Source: an uncultured Candidatus Melainabacteria bacterium (GTDB lineage: Bacteria; Cyanobacteriota; Vampirovibrionia; Gastranaerophilales; Gastranaerophilaceae). From it: DNA of 64,000 nucleotides. Under the pieces are notes generated by a model. The model was not told where the DNA came from. It did no database searches and was given only the letters and a program-made list of their open reading frames with translations. Both the position numbers and the translations under genes were made by a program. Each line of letters opens with the position of its first letter. Positions within the stretch are counted from its first letter, which is position 1. The DNA lies in contig CAKUTH010000001.1 in the NCBI GenBank assembly GCA_934691935.1, forward strand, positions 62,001 through 126,000, in the 5' to 3' direction. This document shows, piece by piece, positions 7,868 through 16,391 of the stretch.

Positions 7868-9109
7868 ATGGGACAAACATTAGCAGAAAAAATTATATCT
7901 GAACACGCTGGCAAATCGGTAAAAGCTGGTGAACTTGTAATTGCGAACGTTGATGTTACGGCTGTTCAAGACGGTACAGGGCCTCTAACTGTTCAAGAGT
8001 TTAAAAAATTAGGCAAAAAAGAATTAAAAAATCCAGAAAGAACAATTCTATTTATTGATCACGCATCGCCAAGCCCTAGGAAAGAACTTTCAAACACACA
8101 TACTGTTTTAAGAGAATTTTCAAAAGAATATGGAGCAGTTCTTTCTGACGTTGGTGCAGGAGTTTGTCACCAAAGACTAGTAGAAACTTTTGTAAACCCT
8201 TGCGAAATCTTAGTTGGTGCAGATTCTCACACATGTACATCTGGAGCTTTAGGTGCATTTGCAACGGGAATGGGCTCTACTGATATTGCTGTTGCAATGG
8301 CGTTAGGCAAAACTTGGTTAAAAGTGCCTGCTACATTCAAAATTGAAGTTACTGGCAAATTTAGGGAAGGTATCTGCTCAAAAGATTTGATGTTACATTT
8401 GATTGGAATGATTGGGGCAGATGGGGCGACATACAAAGCTCTTGAATTTTGTGGTGAAACAATTGAAAATATGGAAATGTCCGAACGATTTACCCTTGCT
8501 AATATGGCGGTAGAAGCAGGAGCAAAAGCAGGCTTGTTTGTTGCTGATGAAAAAACAAGGGCATTTTTGAAATCTCGTGGACGTGAAGATAAATTTAGAA
8601 GTCTAAAACCAGACAGCGATGCTATTTATGAACGTGTTATAAAAATTAATGCTGATGACGTTAAACACACTGTTTCTTGTCCTCACACTGTTGATAACAC
8701 AAAGACTGTTGATGAATTAAAAGATGTCAAGGTAAATCAAGTATTTGTCGGCACTTGTACAAACGGTAGAATTGAAGATTTGCGTACAGTTGCAAAGATT
8801 TTAAAAGGTAAACAAATCAACCCTGATGTAAGAATGTTGATTTGTCCCGCATCAAAAGATGTATATCTGCAAGCATTGGATGAAGGCTTGATTACAACTT
8901 TTGTAAAATCAAATGCAACAATTTTACCTCCAGGATGTGGACCTTGCGTTGGGGTTCATGCAGGAACTTTGGCAGACGGAGAAGTTTGCCTTGCTACTCA
9001 AAATAGAAACTTTCAAGGCAGAATGGGGAACGTTGAAGGATATATATACCTCGCATCACCTTACGTGGCTTCATACACAGCTTTGAACGGTTATATCAGT
9101 GCTGAATAA
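7868..9109 (+). CDS. leuC: Aconitase-family dehydratase large subunit (LeuC / homoaconitase type)
   Basis: This 4Fe-4S hydro-lyase isomerises hydroxy-acids such as isopropylmalate. Family motifs include DHASPSP, LVGADSHTCTSGALGAFATGMGSTD, and the three cluster cysteines in GTCTNG (near 296) and PPGCGPC (near 357 and 360). The end, QNRNFQGRMGN.EGYIYLASP, is typical. The length of 413 residues fits the short archaeal-type LeuC2/HacA group. The small subunit (LeuD) is not adjacent and is not in the window. Substrate assignment between isopropylmalate, homocitrate and citrate is uncertain; an isocitrate-type dehydrogenase lies at 58.4 kb. A GGAGAA ribosome site precedes the start. Confidence 0.85.
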   Translation: MGQTLAEKIISEHAGKSVKAGELVIANVDVTAVQDGTGPLTVQEFKKLGKKELKNPERTILFIDHASPSPRKELSNTHTVLREFSKEYGAVLSDVGAGVCHQRLVETFVNPCEILVGADSHTCTSGALGAFATGMGSTDIAVAMALGKTWLKVPATFKIEVTGKFREGICSKDLMLHLIGMIGADGATYKALEFCGETIENMEMSERFTLANMAVEAGAKAGLFVADEKTRAFLKSRGREDKFRSLKPDSDAIYERVIKINADDVKHTVSCPHTVDNTKTVDELKDVKVNQVFVGTCTNGRIEDLRTVAKILKGKQINPDVRMLICPASKDVYLQALDEGLITTFVKSNATILPPGCGPCVGVHAGTLADGEVCLATQNRNFQGRMGNVEGYIYLASPYVASYTALNGYISAE

Positions 9110-9137
9110 AAATCATTTAACTTTTTGCGCAAAAAAT

Positions 9138-9143
9138 TATAAT
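9138..9143 (+). promoter_or_regulatory. Candidate -10 box of the ECF sigma operon
   Basis: TATAAT, with a weak -35 (TTTAAC at 9116) 16 nt upstream. It would give a leader of about 65 nt ending in the SD hairpin. Confidence 0.4.
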
Positions 9144-9184
9144 CTATCGGATATGTAGCAACGTATAAGTAATTATGCCAATTA

Positions 9185-9209
9185 TTTCCTTACTATTATA
9201 GTAAGGAGA
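9185..9209 (+). promoter_or_regulatory. Hairpin that buries the Shine-Dalgarno of the ECF sigma gene
   Basis: CCTTACTA (9188-9195) pairs perfectly with TAGTAAGG (9199-9206) across a TTA loop. Flanking T-A, T-G and T-A pairs extend the stem to 11 bp. The 3' arm contains AAGGAG, the ribosome binding site for the ATG at 9215. As RNA this would hide the site until melted or bound, so translational control, possibly by temperature, is plausible. Confidence 0.6.
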
Positions 9210-9214
9210 AATTT

Positions 9215-9808
9215 ATGTCGGATGCAAAACTGCAATACAAAAAGATGACTTTGGAAGAACTTGTAGTATTCGCCCAACAAAACGATTTTAAGGCTCTTGA
9301 AGAACTGATAAAGCGTGAACAAAAAAATGTTTACGCAACTTTTGCATACTTAAGCTCTGATATTGAAAATGTTTCCGACTTAACTCAAGAGGCCCTATTT
9401 AGGGTTGCAAAAAATATTCAACATCTAAAAAATCCAAAACACTTCAAAAGCTGGCAAAATCAAATCATTACAAACCTTTTTTACGATGAACTAAGAAAGA
9501 CACAAAGAAAACCCGACACGGTTTCTTTAGATGACGAGAAAGAAGATGCACCATCAATAAAGCACCAACTTCTTGATAAAAAATGTAAACCTCACGAGAG
9601 ATGTATATCAAGTGAATTAGAAAAAATCATTAAAAATGAAATTATTGCGCTTCCTGAGAAATTTCGCATAGTAATTGTTTTACGCGAATTTCAAGGATTA
9701 AGCTACGAAGAAATTGCAGAAATAACACAAGCAAGCATTGGAACGGTAAAATCTAGAATTGCACGTGCCAGAGAAAAATTACAAGAGAATTTAAAAGCAT
9801 ACATTTAA
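9215..9808 (+). CDS. ECF-type sigma-70 family RNA polymerase sigma factor
   Basis: This is a 197-residue extracytoplasmic-function sigma factor with region 2 (DIENVSDLTQEALFRVAKNI, then the DNA-melting helix FKSWQNQIITNLFYDELRK) and region 4 (LPEKFRIVIVLREFQGLSYEEIAE followed by GTVKSRIARAREKLQ). The linker between them is about 55 residues and highly charged. The next gene, 10 bp downstream, encodes a zinc-type anti-sigma, so the pair forms a standard stress-response module in which the sigma is held at the membrane. Autoregulation is usual for such operons. The SD lies within a strong hairpin. Confidence 0.93.
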   Translation: MSDAKLQYKKMTLEELVVFAQQNDFKALEELIKREQKNVYATFAYLSSDIENVSDLTQEALFRVAKNIQHLKNPKHFKSWQNQIITNLFYDELRKTQRKPDTVSLDDEKEDAPSIKHQLLDKKCKPHERCISSELEKIIKNEIIALPEKFRIVIVLREFQGLSYEEIAEITQASIGTVKSRIARAREKLQENLKAYI

Positions 9809-9818
9809 GGAGAAATTA

Positions 9819-10355
9819 ATGGAATACAATCTTTCGTGCGAACAGGTTACAGCATTACTTACTTTTTACGCAGAAGAAAAATTAAGCACAAAACTTTCAG
9901 GCTATGTAAAAGCACATCTTGACAATTGTCCTGAATGCCGTGAAAAATATATCCAAATTAAAAATTTATTAAAAAAATTCAATGAAATTCAAAACGTCGA
10001 AGTCGAAAACCCGTATATAACAAGACAATATGAAGATTTTAAATTGAATTTATCTGCCTATGTTGATAACGAACTCGATAATCTTGAAAATATTAAAATA
10101 AAAAAGATTGCTATTTCAAACCCATTAGCAAGGCAAGACTTAGAAGATATTTATACTTATAAAAGACTTATGCATTCATCATTCGAAAAAACAAAAAATG
10201 AATTAAAAACAGACTATTCAAAATCTATAGTATGTCAACTTCAACACGAATGCACCAAAAAGAAAACTCAAGACCCTTTCATAACAGTCACAATACTGTT
10301 TTTCTTGATGGTAACAAGTATAGTCGCAGGATTAATTTATTTTTTATACTTTTAA
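9819..10355 (+). CDS. Membrane anti-sigma factor with zf-HC2 (ZAS) domain
   Basis: The N-terminal domain has the zinc-binding H33-x3-C37-x2-C40 signature and an earlier Cys7, as in ZAS anti-sigma factors that clamp ECF sigmas. A second zf-HC2-like fold without cysteines (LSAYVDNELDN) follows at about 85. One transmembrane helix (FITVTILFFLMVTSIVAGLIYFLYF) ends the protein, with almost no periplasmic tail, so sensing would have to be within or near the membrane. The 178 residues and the position 10 bp after the sigma gene support the call. Its stop overlaps the end of the convergent gene by 12 bp. Confidence 0.85.
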   Translation: MEYNLSCEQVTALLTFYAEEKLSTKLSGYVKAHLDNCPECREKYIQIKNLLKKFNEIQNVEVENPYITRQYEDFKLNLSAYVDNELDNLENIKIKKIAISNPLARQDLEDIYTYKRLMHSSFEKTKNELKTDYSKSIVCQLQHECTKKKTQDPFITVTILFFLMVTSIVAGLIYFLYF

Positions 10356-10949
10356 TCCTGATGATGAATATTTAAAATGAGCATGTTTTTGATACTGTTC
10401 CATGGAAATTCCACGAGGTGGTTCTAACTTAGCATTTTTATTCATGTGCGCTATAACTTTTTTTTGCTTGTCTGCAGCATATTGATTACGCAATATTGGA
10501 GTAACATAGTTGCACGATATAATTGAACCAATTGTACTTGCGATTACATCAACACCATTTTTGAACGACTTATAATCCTTCGGAATATTGCTTAATTCTC
10601 CAATATTAAAGTCGTATGAACCGAGTTTTTTTACTTGTTCTGGGGTTAGTGCACCTTTAATACTTTTGGTTGTTAATTTACCGCAAGAAACAAGTTTCGA
10701 TGCAAGATTTTTAAATGAACTTGTTATTAAATAGAAAGATAAAATGTTGATACCAGCATCCGCCATTTCTTGAGGTATCAAGAAACTTTTTTGCTCTGGA
10801 GAAATTTTGTCATTAAATACAACAGCACTTATTTGTGCCAATGATGATAAAATCCAACCTAAAACGCCTGTATGAACAAGCATTTTCCCTGGGTTTTCAC
10901 CATAATTTTTGTATAATGAAGTTTTAAAGCTAGAGAACAAATTCTTCAT
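10344..10949 (-). CDS. Unknown membrane-associated protein, 201 aa
   Basis: I do not recognise this family. The sequence has two or three moderately hydrophobic stretches (MLVHTGVLGWILSSLAQISAVVF near 24, INILSFYLITSSF near 88, VIASTIGSIISCNYVTPIL near 134) separated by lysine-rich polar segments, and no signal peptide. Its ATG overlaps the stop of the gene upstream (10946) by four bases, so the two are co-translated and probably work together. SD AGGAGA lies inside the upstream gene. The pair is probably lineage-specific. Confidence 0.7.
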   Translation of the reverse strand: MKNLFSSFKTSLYKNYGENPGKMLVHTGVLGWILSSLAQISAVVFNDKISPEQKSFLIPQEMADAGINILSFYLITSSFKNLASKLVSCGKLTTKSIKGALTPEQVKKLGSYDFNIGELSNIPKDYKSFKNGVDVIASTIGSIISCNYVTPILRNQYAADKQKKVIAHMNKNAKLEPPRGISMEQYQKHAHFKYSSSGLKV

Positions 10950-11512
10950 GATTTATTCTCCTGCATTTTTATAAATTTATTAGTTAAAAATTTCGTTAAC
11001 GGGGCGTCTATCAAGAAGTTTGTAAACATCATAACAACGAGAGCAACGATTGTTCCCATCGCATTACGATATTGTTTAAAGGCTTCGTCCTCAGTTTTTA
11101 CGATACCTTCTGGTGTAAATAATGTTTTCCACCATTTTGGCGCACCAATTCCTTTGGCTTTTGACATTGCATTTATTGTTTTTATGCAACCTTTTCTTAT
11201 AACAAATCCTGTTAAAGTACCTGCTATAATTTTAGCTACAGTACGAGCAACTGAAACTTTTCGTGTTTTTTCGTCAACTCGTTTGTTATGGGCGTCTATA
11301 AACGGTTGCGACATAAGGGCAGAAGCTCCCAAAATTAGGCGTTGTTCAGCAGATGAAATTTTTTCACCCGCTTTTTGAATTAATTTTTGATCACCACTCA
11401 ATTCAACACTCGGAATGGCATTCACTATTCGTCTTTTAAAAGCACGATAAGCATTTGACATTCCGCCTTGAAAAGTTGGAGAGTTCGATTGTATTTTCAT
11501 GTTAGACGCCAT
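10946..11512 (-). CDS. Unknown protein with N-terminal TFQGG motif
   Basis: I do not recognise this family. The N-terminus is polar and ends in SPTFQGG (residues 12-17 from the ATG at 11512), a motif type also seen on four other unknown proteins in this window. Then comes a central hydrophobic stretch (VAKIIAGTLTGFVIR) and a second near the C-terminus (GTIVALVVMMFTNFLIDAPL). A TTG at 11524 would add four residues and is less likely than ATG 11512; ATG 11500 is also possible. It overlaps and probably couples to the next gene (10344-10949). Function is not known. Confidence 0.65.
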   Translation of the reverse strand: MASNMKIQSNSPTFQGGMSNAYRAFKRRIVNAIPSVELSGDQKLIQKAGEKISSAEQRLILGASALMSQPFIDAHNKRVDEKTRKVSVARTVAKIIAGTLTGFVIRKGCIKTINAMSKAKGIGAPKWWKTLFTPEGIVKTEDEAFKQYRNAMGTIVALVVMMFTNFLIDAPLTKFLTNKFIKMQENKS

Positions 11513-11563
11513 ATTTCTACCCAAGTCAATAAAGACAATGAAGGTCTAAAATTGCCTGTAACA

Positions 11564-11577
11564 TGTAATATATTACA
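11564..11577. promoter_or_regulatory. Perfect 14-bp palindrome, possible operator
   Basis: TGTAATATATTACA is self-complementary and lies about 50 bp upstream of the 11512 start codon, between glgC and the unknown pair. It has the size and symmetry of a dimer-binding site, but no regulator can be named. Confidence 0.3.
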
Positions 11578-11590
11578 AAAATTTTACAAT

Positions 11591-12826
11591 TTAAAGAATT
11601 GCGCCTTTCGGAACAACGGTTACTCCACCTTCTGACACATGGAATCCCCGTTTTTCATCATCTTCTCTATTAAATCCGATTTTAGTATTTGGCGGAATAA
11701 TAACATTTTTGTCAATAATTGCGCGATTAATTTTTGAATATCTGCCAACTTGAACGTTTTCCATTAAAATACTATCTGAAATTTGAGAAAAACTGTTTAC
11801 TTTTACTTTTGGCGAAAGTATACAACGTGACAAACCCGCACCAGACACAATACAACCTTCTGATACCATTGAATTTGTCGCCATACCTACCCTTTCACCT
11901 TCTTCCCAGATAAATTTAGCTGGTGGATAATTGTAGTTAAAGGTTCTTAAAGGCCAATCTTGCGAATATAAATTTAATTCTGGGTCGTAATCCAATAAAT
12001 CCATATTAGCTTTCCAGTAAGCATCTATACTGCCCACATCCATCCAGTAGCCACGTTCTCTTGGTGACATACCAGTAAATGTATTTTCTGCGAAATTGTA
12101 AATATAGATTTTTTTACCTTCATTTAGCAACATCGGAATTACATTTTTACCAAAATCGTGATTAGATGCCTCTATTTTTGCATCTCTTTCTAACGCATCC
12201 AATAAAATATTTTTATCAAATATATAATTACCCATAGATGCCAAACACATGTTTGGATTACCAGGAATTGATTTGGGCGCTTCCTGTGGTTTTTCAACAA
12301 AATTTACAAGTTTCCAATTTTCATCTACTTCAATAATTCCGAATTCATGTGCTTCTTCTATTGGAATTGGAATAGCTGAAATTGTCAAATCAGCACCTTT
12401 TTGTTTGTGGTAATCAAGCATTTGAGATACATCCATTTTGTAAATATGATCACCGCCAAAAATACAAACATAATCAGGATCTTCATCTGTAATATGAAAA
12501 ATATTTTGATAAATAGCATCAGCAGTTCCACGATACCAGTCAGAACCAGTTCTCATTTGTGCAGGACACAAATCAACATACTGATTTAAAAACGGTGATA
12601 ATGCCCAGCCACGCGTAATATGCTTGTTTAACGAATCTGATTTGTATTGAGTTAAAACTTTAATCTTGTAAAATCCAGAGTTGATAAAATTATTCAATAC
12701 AAAATCAATAATCCTATATCTGCCACCAAACGGGACTGCAGGTTTAGCCCTATCTTTTGTTAAGGGATAAAGTCTTTTTCCTTCCCCACCAGCCAAAATC
12801 ATTACGAGTGCATCATCAATAGACAT
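11591..12826 (-). CDS. glgC: Glucose-1-phosphate adenylyltransferase
   Basis: GlgC makes ADP-glucose from glucose 1-phosphate and ATP, the committed step of bacterial glycogen synthesis. The 411 residues carry the nucleotidyltransferase signature (VMILAGGEGKRLYPLTKDRAKPAVPFGG split around the GG loop), the GGDHIYKMD metal/substrate motif, FVEKP, and a C-terminal left-handed beta-helix (VQVGRYSKINRAIIDKNV) typical of the family. A GGAGGAGAG ribosome site precedes the ATG. The rest of the glycogen pathway is not in the window; the mutase at 345 could supply its substrate. Confidence 0.96.
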   Translation of the reverse strand: MSIDDALVMILAGGEGKRLYPLTKDRAKPAVPFGGRYRIIDFVLNNFINSGFYKIKVLTQYKSDSLNKHITRGWALSPFLNQYVDLCPAQMRTGSDWYRGTADAIYQNIFHITDEDPDYVCIFGGDHIYKMDVSQMLDYHKQKGADLTISAIPIPIEEAHEFGIIEVDENWKLVNFVEKPQEAPKSIPGNPNMCLASMGNYIFDKNILLDALERDAKIEASNHDFGKNVIPMLLNEGKKIYIYNFAENTFTGMSPRERGYWMDVGSIDAYWKANMDLLDYDPELNLYSQDWPLRTFNYNYPPAKFIWEEGERVGMATNSMVSEGCIVSGAGLSRCILSPKVKVNSFSQISDSILMENVQVGRYSKINRAIIDKNVIIPPNTKIGFNREDDEKRGFHVSEGGVTVVPKGAIL

Positions 12827-12914
12827 CTCTCCTCCTTTATAAATAATATAACCTAAGACTATTATATATTAATAATTAAAATAATGCACTAATTCTTAAT
12901 GATTATTTTTATAC

Positions 12915-12950
12915 AAAAAAGAATCGCCACATGGACGATTCTTTTTTATT
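12915..12950. terminator. Bidirectional terminator after oadB
   Basis: AAAAGAATCG and CGATTCTTTT pair around CCACATGGA, with A-rich and T-rich flanks on both sides. On the minus strand it ends the birA-oadGAB unit. Confidence 0.85.
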
Positions 12951-12976
12951 TTTTTAATTTGCATAGTTTGTTTTAA

Positions 12977-14152
12977 TTAGTGGCAAAGAGCAAGCAAAAT
13001 ACCTGCTGCAACACCAGAACCAATTACACCTGCAACGTTTGGACCCATTGCATGCATCAACAAATAGTTTTGAGGGTTAGCTTCCAAACCAACTTTGTTT
13101 GATACACGAGCTGCCATTGGCACTGCAGAAACACCTGCTGAACCAATAAGCGGGTTAATTTTGTTCTTAGAGAACAAGTTCATTATTTTTGCAAAGATAA
13201 CACCTGCTGCTGTCGCAAATGAGAATGCCAAAATACCTAAAACCAAGATAAACAATGTTTGCAATGTTAAGAACTGATCAGCTGACAATTTTGAACCAAC
13301 TGAAAGTCCCAAGAAAATTGTAACAATATTAATCAAAGCGTTTTGCATAGTATCTGACAATCTGTCAACAACACCACTTTCTTTACATAAATTACCGAAT
13401 GTTAAAGCACCAATAAGAGGGCAAGCATCAGGTAAGAAAATTATACATAATCCCAATACCACAAGAGGGAATACAATTTTTTCTCTTTTTGAAACTTCTC
13501 TTAATTGTGTCATTTCAATTTTACGTTCAGCATCAGTAGTTAATAATTTCATAATAGGTGGCTGAATTACTGGAACCAATGCCATATATGAATAAGCTGC
13601 AACCGCAATAGCACCAAGCAATTCTGGAGCTAATTTTGATGTTACATAAATTGAAGTTGGGCCATCTGCACCGCCAATAATACCGATTGCACCTGATTGT
13701 GGCAACGTAAATCCAAAAAAACAAAGTGCGAGCAACAATGCGCCAAATATACCGAACTGTGCTGCACCACCAAGTAAGGCTGTTTTTGGGTTAGCAATCA
13801 ATGGGCCGAAATCGGTCATAGCACCAACACCCATAAAGATAATCAATGGGAATAACCCTTGGTGGATACCTGCTTCATAAATAATTCCCAAAAATCCGTG
13901 AGGACCTGCAATATCTGCAACAGGAATATTTGATAATAAACCGCCAAATGCAATTGGTACAAGCAACAACGGTTCATATTGTTTTTTAATACCTAACCAC
14001 AAAAGGAAACAACAAATTACAAGCATAATCGGAGAACCGAATTGATGTAAGAATTGTTCAAATCCGTTTGTGATATTAGGGTCAACAGGTTGTACAAAGT
14101 TTGCAATCCCTGTTGAATCCCATAATTTCATTAAACTGTCTGTTATATTCAT
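12977..14152 (-). CDS. oadB: Sodium-translocating decarboxylase beta subunit
   Basis: This is the membrane subunit that decarboxylates carboxybiotin and exports Na+. The 391-residue protein is very hydrophobic and has the family's conserved blocks: GAMTDFGPLIANPKTALLGGAAQ, the functionally important GIIGGADGPTSIYVTSKLAP containing the key Asp, and the closing IGSAGVSAVPMAARVSNKVG and NYLLMHAMGPNVAGVIGS. It lies downstream of the biotin-carrying alpha subunit and a gamma-like subunit. Related GcdB/MmdB proteins of other pumps are equally similar, so the name follows the alpha subunit. The spacer from oadA holds a palindromic repeat. Confidence 0.93.
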   Translation of the reverse strand: MNITDSLMKLWDSTGIANFVQPVDPNITNGFEQFLHQFGSPIMLVICCFLLWLGIKKQYEPLLLVPIAFGGLLSNIPVADIAGPHGFLGIIYEAGIHQGLFPLIIFMGVGAMTDFGPLIANPKTALLGGAAQFGIFGALLLALCFFGFTLPQSGAIGIIGGADGPTSIYVTSKLAPELLGAIAVAAYSYMALVPVIQPPIMKLLTTDAERKIEMTQLREVSKREKIVFPLVVLGLCIIFLPDACPLIGALTFGNLCKESGVVDRLSDTMQNALINIVTIFLGLSVGSKLSADQFLTLQTLFILVLGILAFSFATAAGVIFAKIMNLFSKNKINPLIGSAGVSAVPMAARVSNKVGLEANPQNYLLMHAMGPNVAGVIGSGVAAGILLALCH

Positions 14153-14173
14153 TTATTTTTCCTTTTAATATCT

Positions 14174-14244
14174 AAGAGATTCTTCGGCACCGTCATTCTG
14201 AGCGTCAGCGAAGAACCTCTTAAGAATTCTGCCTCAGAATGACA
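14174..14244. repeat. Dispersed palindromic repeat, GTCATTCTGAG family, within the oad operon
   Basis: GTCATTCTGAG (14192-14202) and CTCAGAATGAC (14233-14243) are perfect inverted arms, preceded by GAGATTCTTCGG. It fills most of the 101-bp oadA-oadB spacer and would form a hairpin in the mRNA. Confidence 0.8.
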
Positions 14245-14253
14245 CTATTTCGA

Positions 14254-16059
14254 TTATGCGATAGTAACTAATACGTCACCAGTTTTAACTTTTGCACCAA
14301 GTTCAACTTCAACTGAGCTTACTGTACCTGATACAGGTGATTTAATTTCAGTTTCCATTTTCATTGCTTCTACAACAAGAAGAACATCGCCTTCTTCAAT
14401 TACATCACCAGTAGATACTTGTACTTTCAATACAACACCAGGTAATGCAGCTTTAACTGGAGTACCTTCTCCTTGAGGAGCATGAGTTGCTTCTATGCCA
14501 TTTTTAACATCGAAATCATAAAGTTTGCCATTAACGGTTGCTTTCTTACCTTCAAGAGCAACTGCATATTTTTTACCGTTAACAGTAATTGTATAACCGT
14601 TAGAAGCATCTCCAGCAGGTTGTTCAGCTTGTGCAGATGCTGATTTTTTGTTAACAGAAACTTTACCTTTGCCAAGCAAGAAATCAATACCCTTGTCAAG
14701 GTTGCCATCTTTACAAGCGGCAGCAATAAACAAGTTTTCATCAGTAACAGGCAAACCTGCAGCTTTTAATCTTTCTTCTGCTGGTTTAAGACCTTTTTCT
14801 GGATCTTTATCGTTTAAGTCAACAACTTTTTCAGTTGTAGGTTGCAAACCTGTTTTTTCTTCAGCCCATTTAACCAATTCTGGATCTGGTTCGCAAGGAG
14901 TTTTACCAAAGTAACCCAACAACATTTTTGCATATCCAGGGTTAGCTTGATCCCAAGGTTTTTCAGTAATTGCATTTAAGAATGATTGTTGAGCGTAGAA
15001 TTGAGAAACAGGAGTTACAGATGTTGCGTAACCGCCTCTTTCAACAACTTCTTTCATATTAGCAATAACTTTAGGGAATTTGTCTAACAAGCCCATATCT
15101 TTAAGTTGGTTAACTGTTGTTGCTGTAGCACCACCAGGTAATGGAGCTTGAATAAGAATTGGATTTACTGCCAATGAAATTGGAGAAATTGGGTAATCTT
15201 TCATGCATTCTTTAAAGATTTCTTCTGTTTCCATGATTTTAGAAATATCCAATCCTAAATCATAATCAGTACCTTTCAAGGCATGCCACATTGAAATAAT
15301 ATCAGGTTGACCAGTACCGCCAGAAACAGGTTTCATAGCCAAGTCGATACCATCAGCGCCACCATCAAGAGCTGCAAGATATGCAGCCAACCCTGTACCA
15401 GCAGTTTCGTGAGAGTGGAATCTTATGTGAGCATCAGCACCTAAAATTTCTCTTGTTCTTCTTATTGTTTCATAAACTTTTCTTGGGTTAGAAGTACCTG
15501 ATGCATCTTTAAATGCCAAGCTATCAAACGGAATACCAGCATCCAAGATATTTCTCAAAACTCTTTCATAAAAATCAGGGTCATGAGCACCTTCACAACC
15601 GTAAGGTAATTCCATCATTGTAATTGTTACTTCGTGTTGCAAACCATGTTTTTTAATACTGTTAGCTGAATCAATCAAATTATTAACATCGTTCAAAGCA
15701 TCAAAGTTTCTGATAACATTAACGCCGTGTTTTGCAAACATTTTTGCGTGTAAATCAATAACGTCACGCGGTTGAGAGTTTAAACCTACAACGTTTACAC
15801 CACGTGCCAAAGATTGTAATTTTACGTCAGGTCCAACAGCTTCTCTAATTTTGTCCATAGTTTCAAATGCATTTTCATTGCAAAAGAAAATTGGAGCTTG
15901 AAAACGAGCACCACCTGCTGTTTCAAAATGTTTAATACCTGCATTAACAGCAGCTTGCAAAGCTGGAATAAAATCATCAACGAGAACTTTCGCCCCGTAA
16001 ATTGATTGGAAACCGTCACGGAATGACGTATCCATTACCTTAATAAGTTTTTTACTCAT
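14254..16059 (-). CDS. oadA: Carboxyltransferase/biotin subunit of a Na+-pumping decarboxylase (OadA-like)
   Basis: This alpha subunit transfers CO2 from oxaloacetate (or a similar acid) to biotin. Residues 1-300 form the carboxyltransferase barrel with MDTSFRDGFQS (canonical D-T-L-R-D-x-x-Q-S altered to S-F at two positions), the metal ligands in RFHSHETAGTGLAAYLAALDGGADGID, and the carbamylated-lysine region FKDASG. A linker with an Ala/Gly-rich part follows, then a biotinyl domain whose biotin lysine is K567 in EAMKMET. Pyruvate carboxylase subunit B is a close relative, but the beta and gamma subunits in the same unit favour the Na+ pump. Confidence 0.92.
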   Translation of the reverse strand: MSKKLIKVMDTSFRDGFQSIYGAKVLVDDFIPALQAAVNAGIKHFETAGGARFQAPIFFCNENAFETMDKIREAVGPDVKLQSLARGVNVVGLNSQPRDVIDLHAKMFAKHGVNVIRNFDALNDVNNLIDSANSIKKHGLQHEVTITMMELPYGCEGAHDPDFYERVLRNILDAGIPFDSLAFKDASGTSNPRKVYETIRRTREILGADAHIRFHSHETAGTGLAAYLAALDGGADGIDLAMKPVSGGTGQPDIISMWHALKGTDYDLGLDISKIMETEEIFKECMKDYPISPISLAVNPILIQAPLPGGATATTVNQLKDMGLLDKFPKVIANMKEVVERGGYATSVTPVSQFYAQQSFLNAITEKPWDQANPGYAKMLLGYFGKTPCEPDPELVKWAEEKTGLQPTTEKVVDLNDKDPEKGLKPAEERLKAAGLPVTDENLFIAAACKDGNLDKGIDFLLGKGKVSVNKKSASAQAEQPAGDASNGYTITVNGKKYAVALEGKKATVNGKLYDFDVKNGIEATHAPQGEGTPVKAALPGVVLKVQVSTGDVIEEGDVLLVVEAMKMETEIKSPVSGTVSSVEVELGAKVKTGDVLVTIA

Positions 16060-16117
16060 TTTTATGTCCTTTCCTATAAGTTATAGTGTTACTTTTAAAA
16101 ATTTGGTCAGTCGCTAC

Positions 16118-16160
16118 GCTGAAAGAAATCTTTGTCATTCTGAACTTGTTTCAGAATCCA
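16118..16160. repeat. Half copy of the dispersed repeat between oadG and oadA
   Basis: GTCATTCTGAACTTGTT (16134-16150) continues into TCAGAATCCA, a short inverted repeat related to the family at 2930 and 14174. A CGCTACGCTGAAAG fragment precedes it. Confidence 0.6.
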
Positions 16161-16391
16161 CTATTTTCTTGCCAAAATCGCAGCGATAGCAACTGCAATT
16201 GCTGCATCATCGTTAGCTGATTTTGAAGATTTCTTTTCTACTACTTCAACTTTTTCAGGAAAAATTTTGTTTAAATATCCAACCAAAGCTGACATTCCTT
16301 GCATGCTAAAAATAAGTATGCATAAAAAGCTTAATACAAAGCCCATTCCAAGTCCTAATAACGTAAGACCTGCCATAATTGTTTCATTCAT
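16161..16391 (-). CDS. oadG: OadG-like gamma subunit of the Na+-pumping decarboxylase
   Basis: The 76-residue protein has one N-terminal membrane helix (LTLLGLGMGFVLSFLCILIFSM), then a charged stretch (PEKVEVVEKKSSKSAND) and a short Ala-rich tail ending IAAILARK. This is the layout of OadG-type subunits, which anchor the alpha subunit to the membrane beta subunit. Primary sequence is weakly conserved in this family, so position between birA and oadA carries much of the weight. Its ATG overlaps the birA stop by four bases. Confidence 0.8.
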   Translation of the reverse strand: MNETIMAGLTLLGLGMGFVLSFLCILIFSMQGMSALVGYLNKIFPEKVEVVEKKSSKSANDDAAIAVAIAAILARK

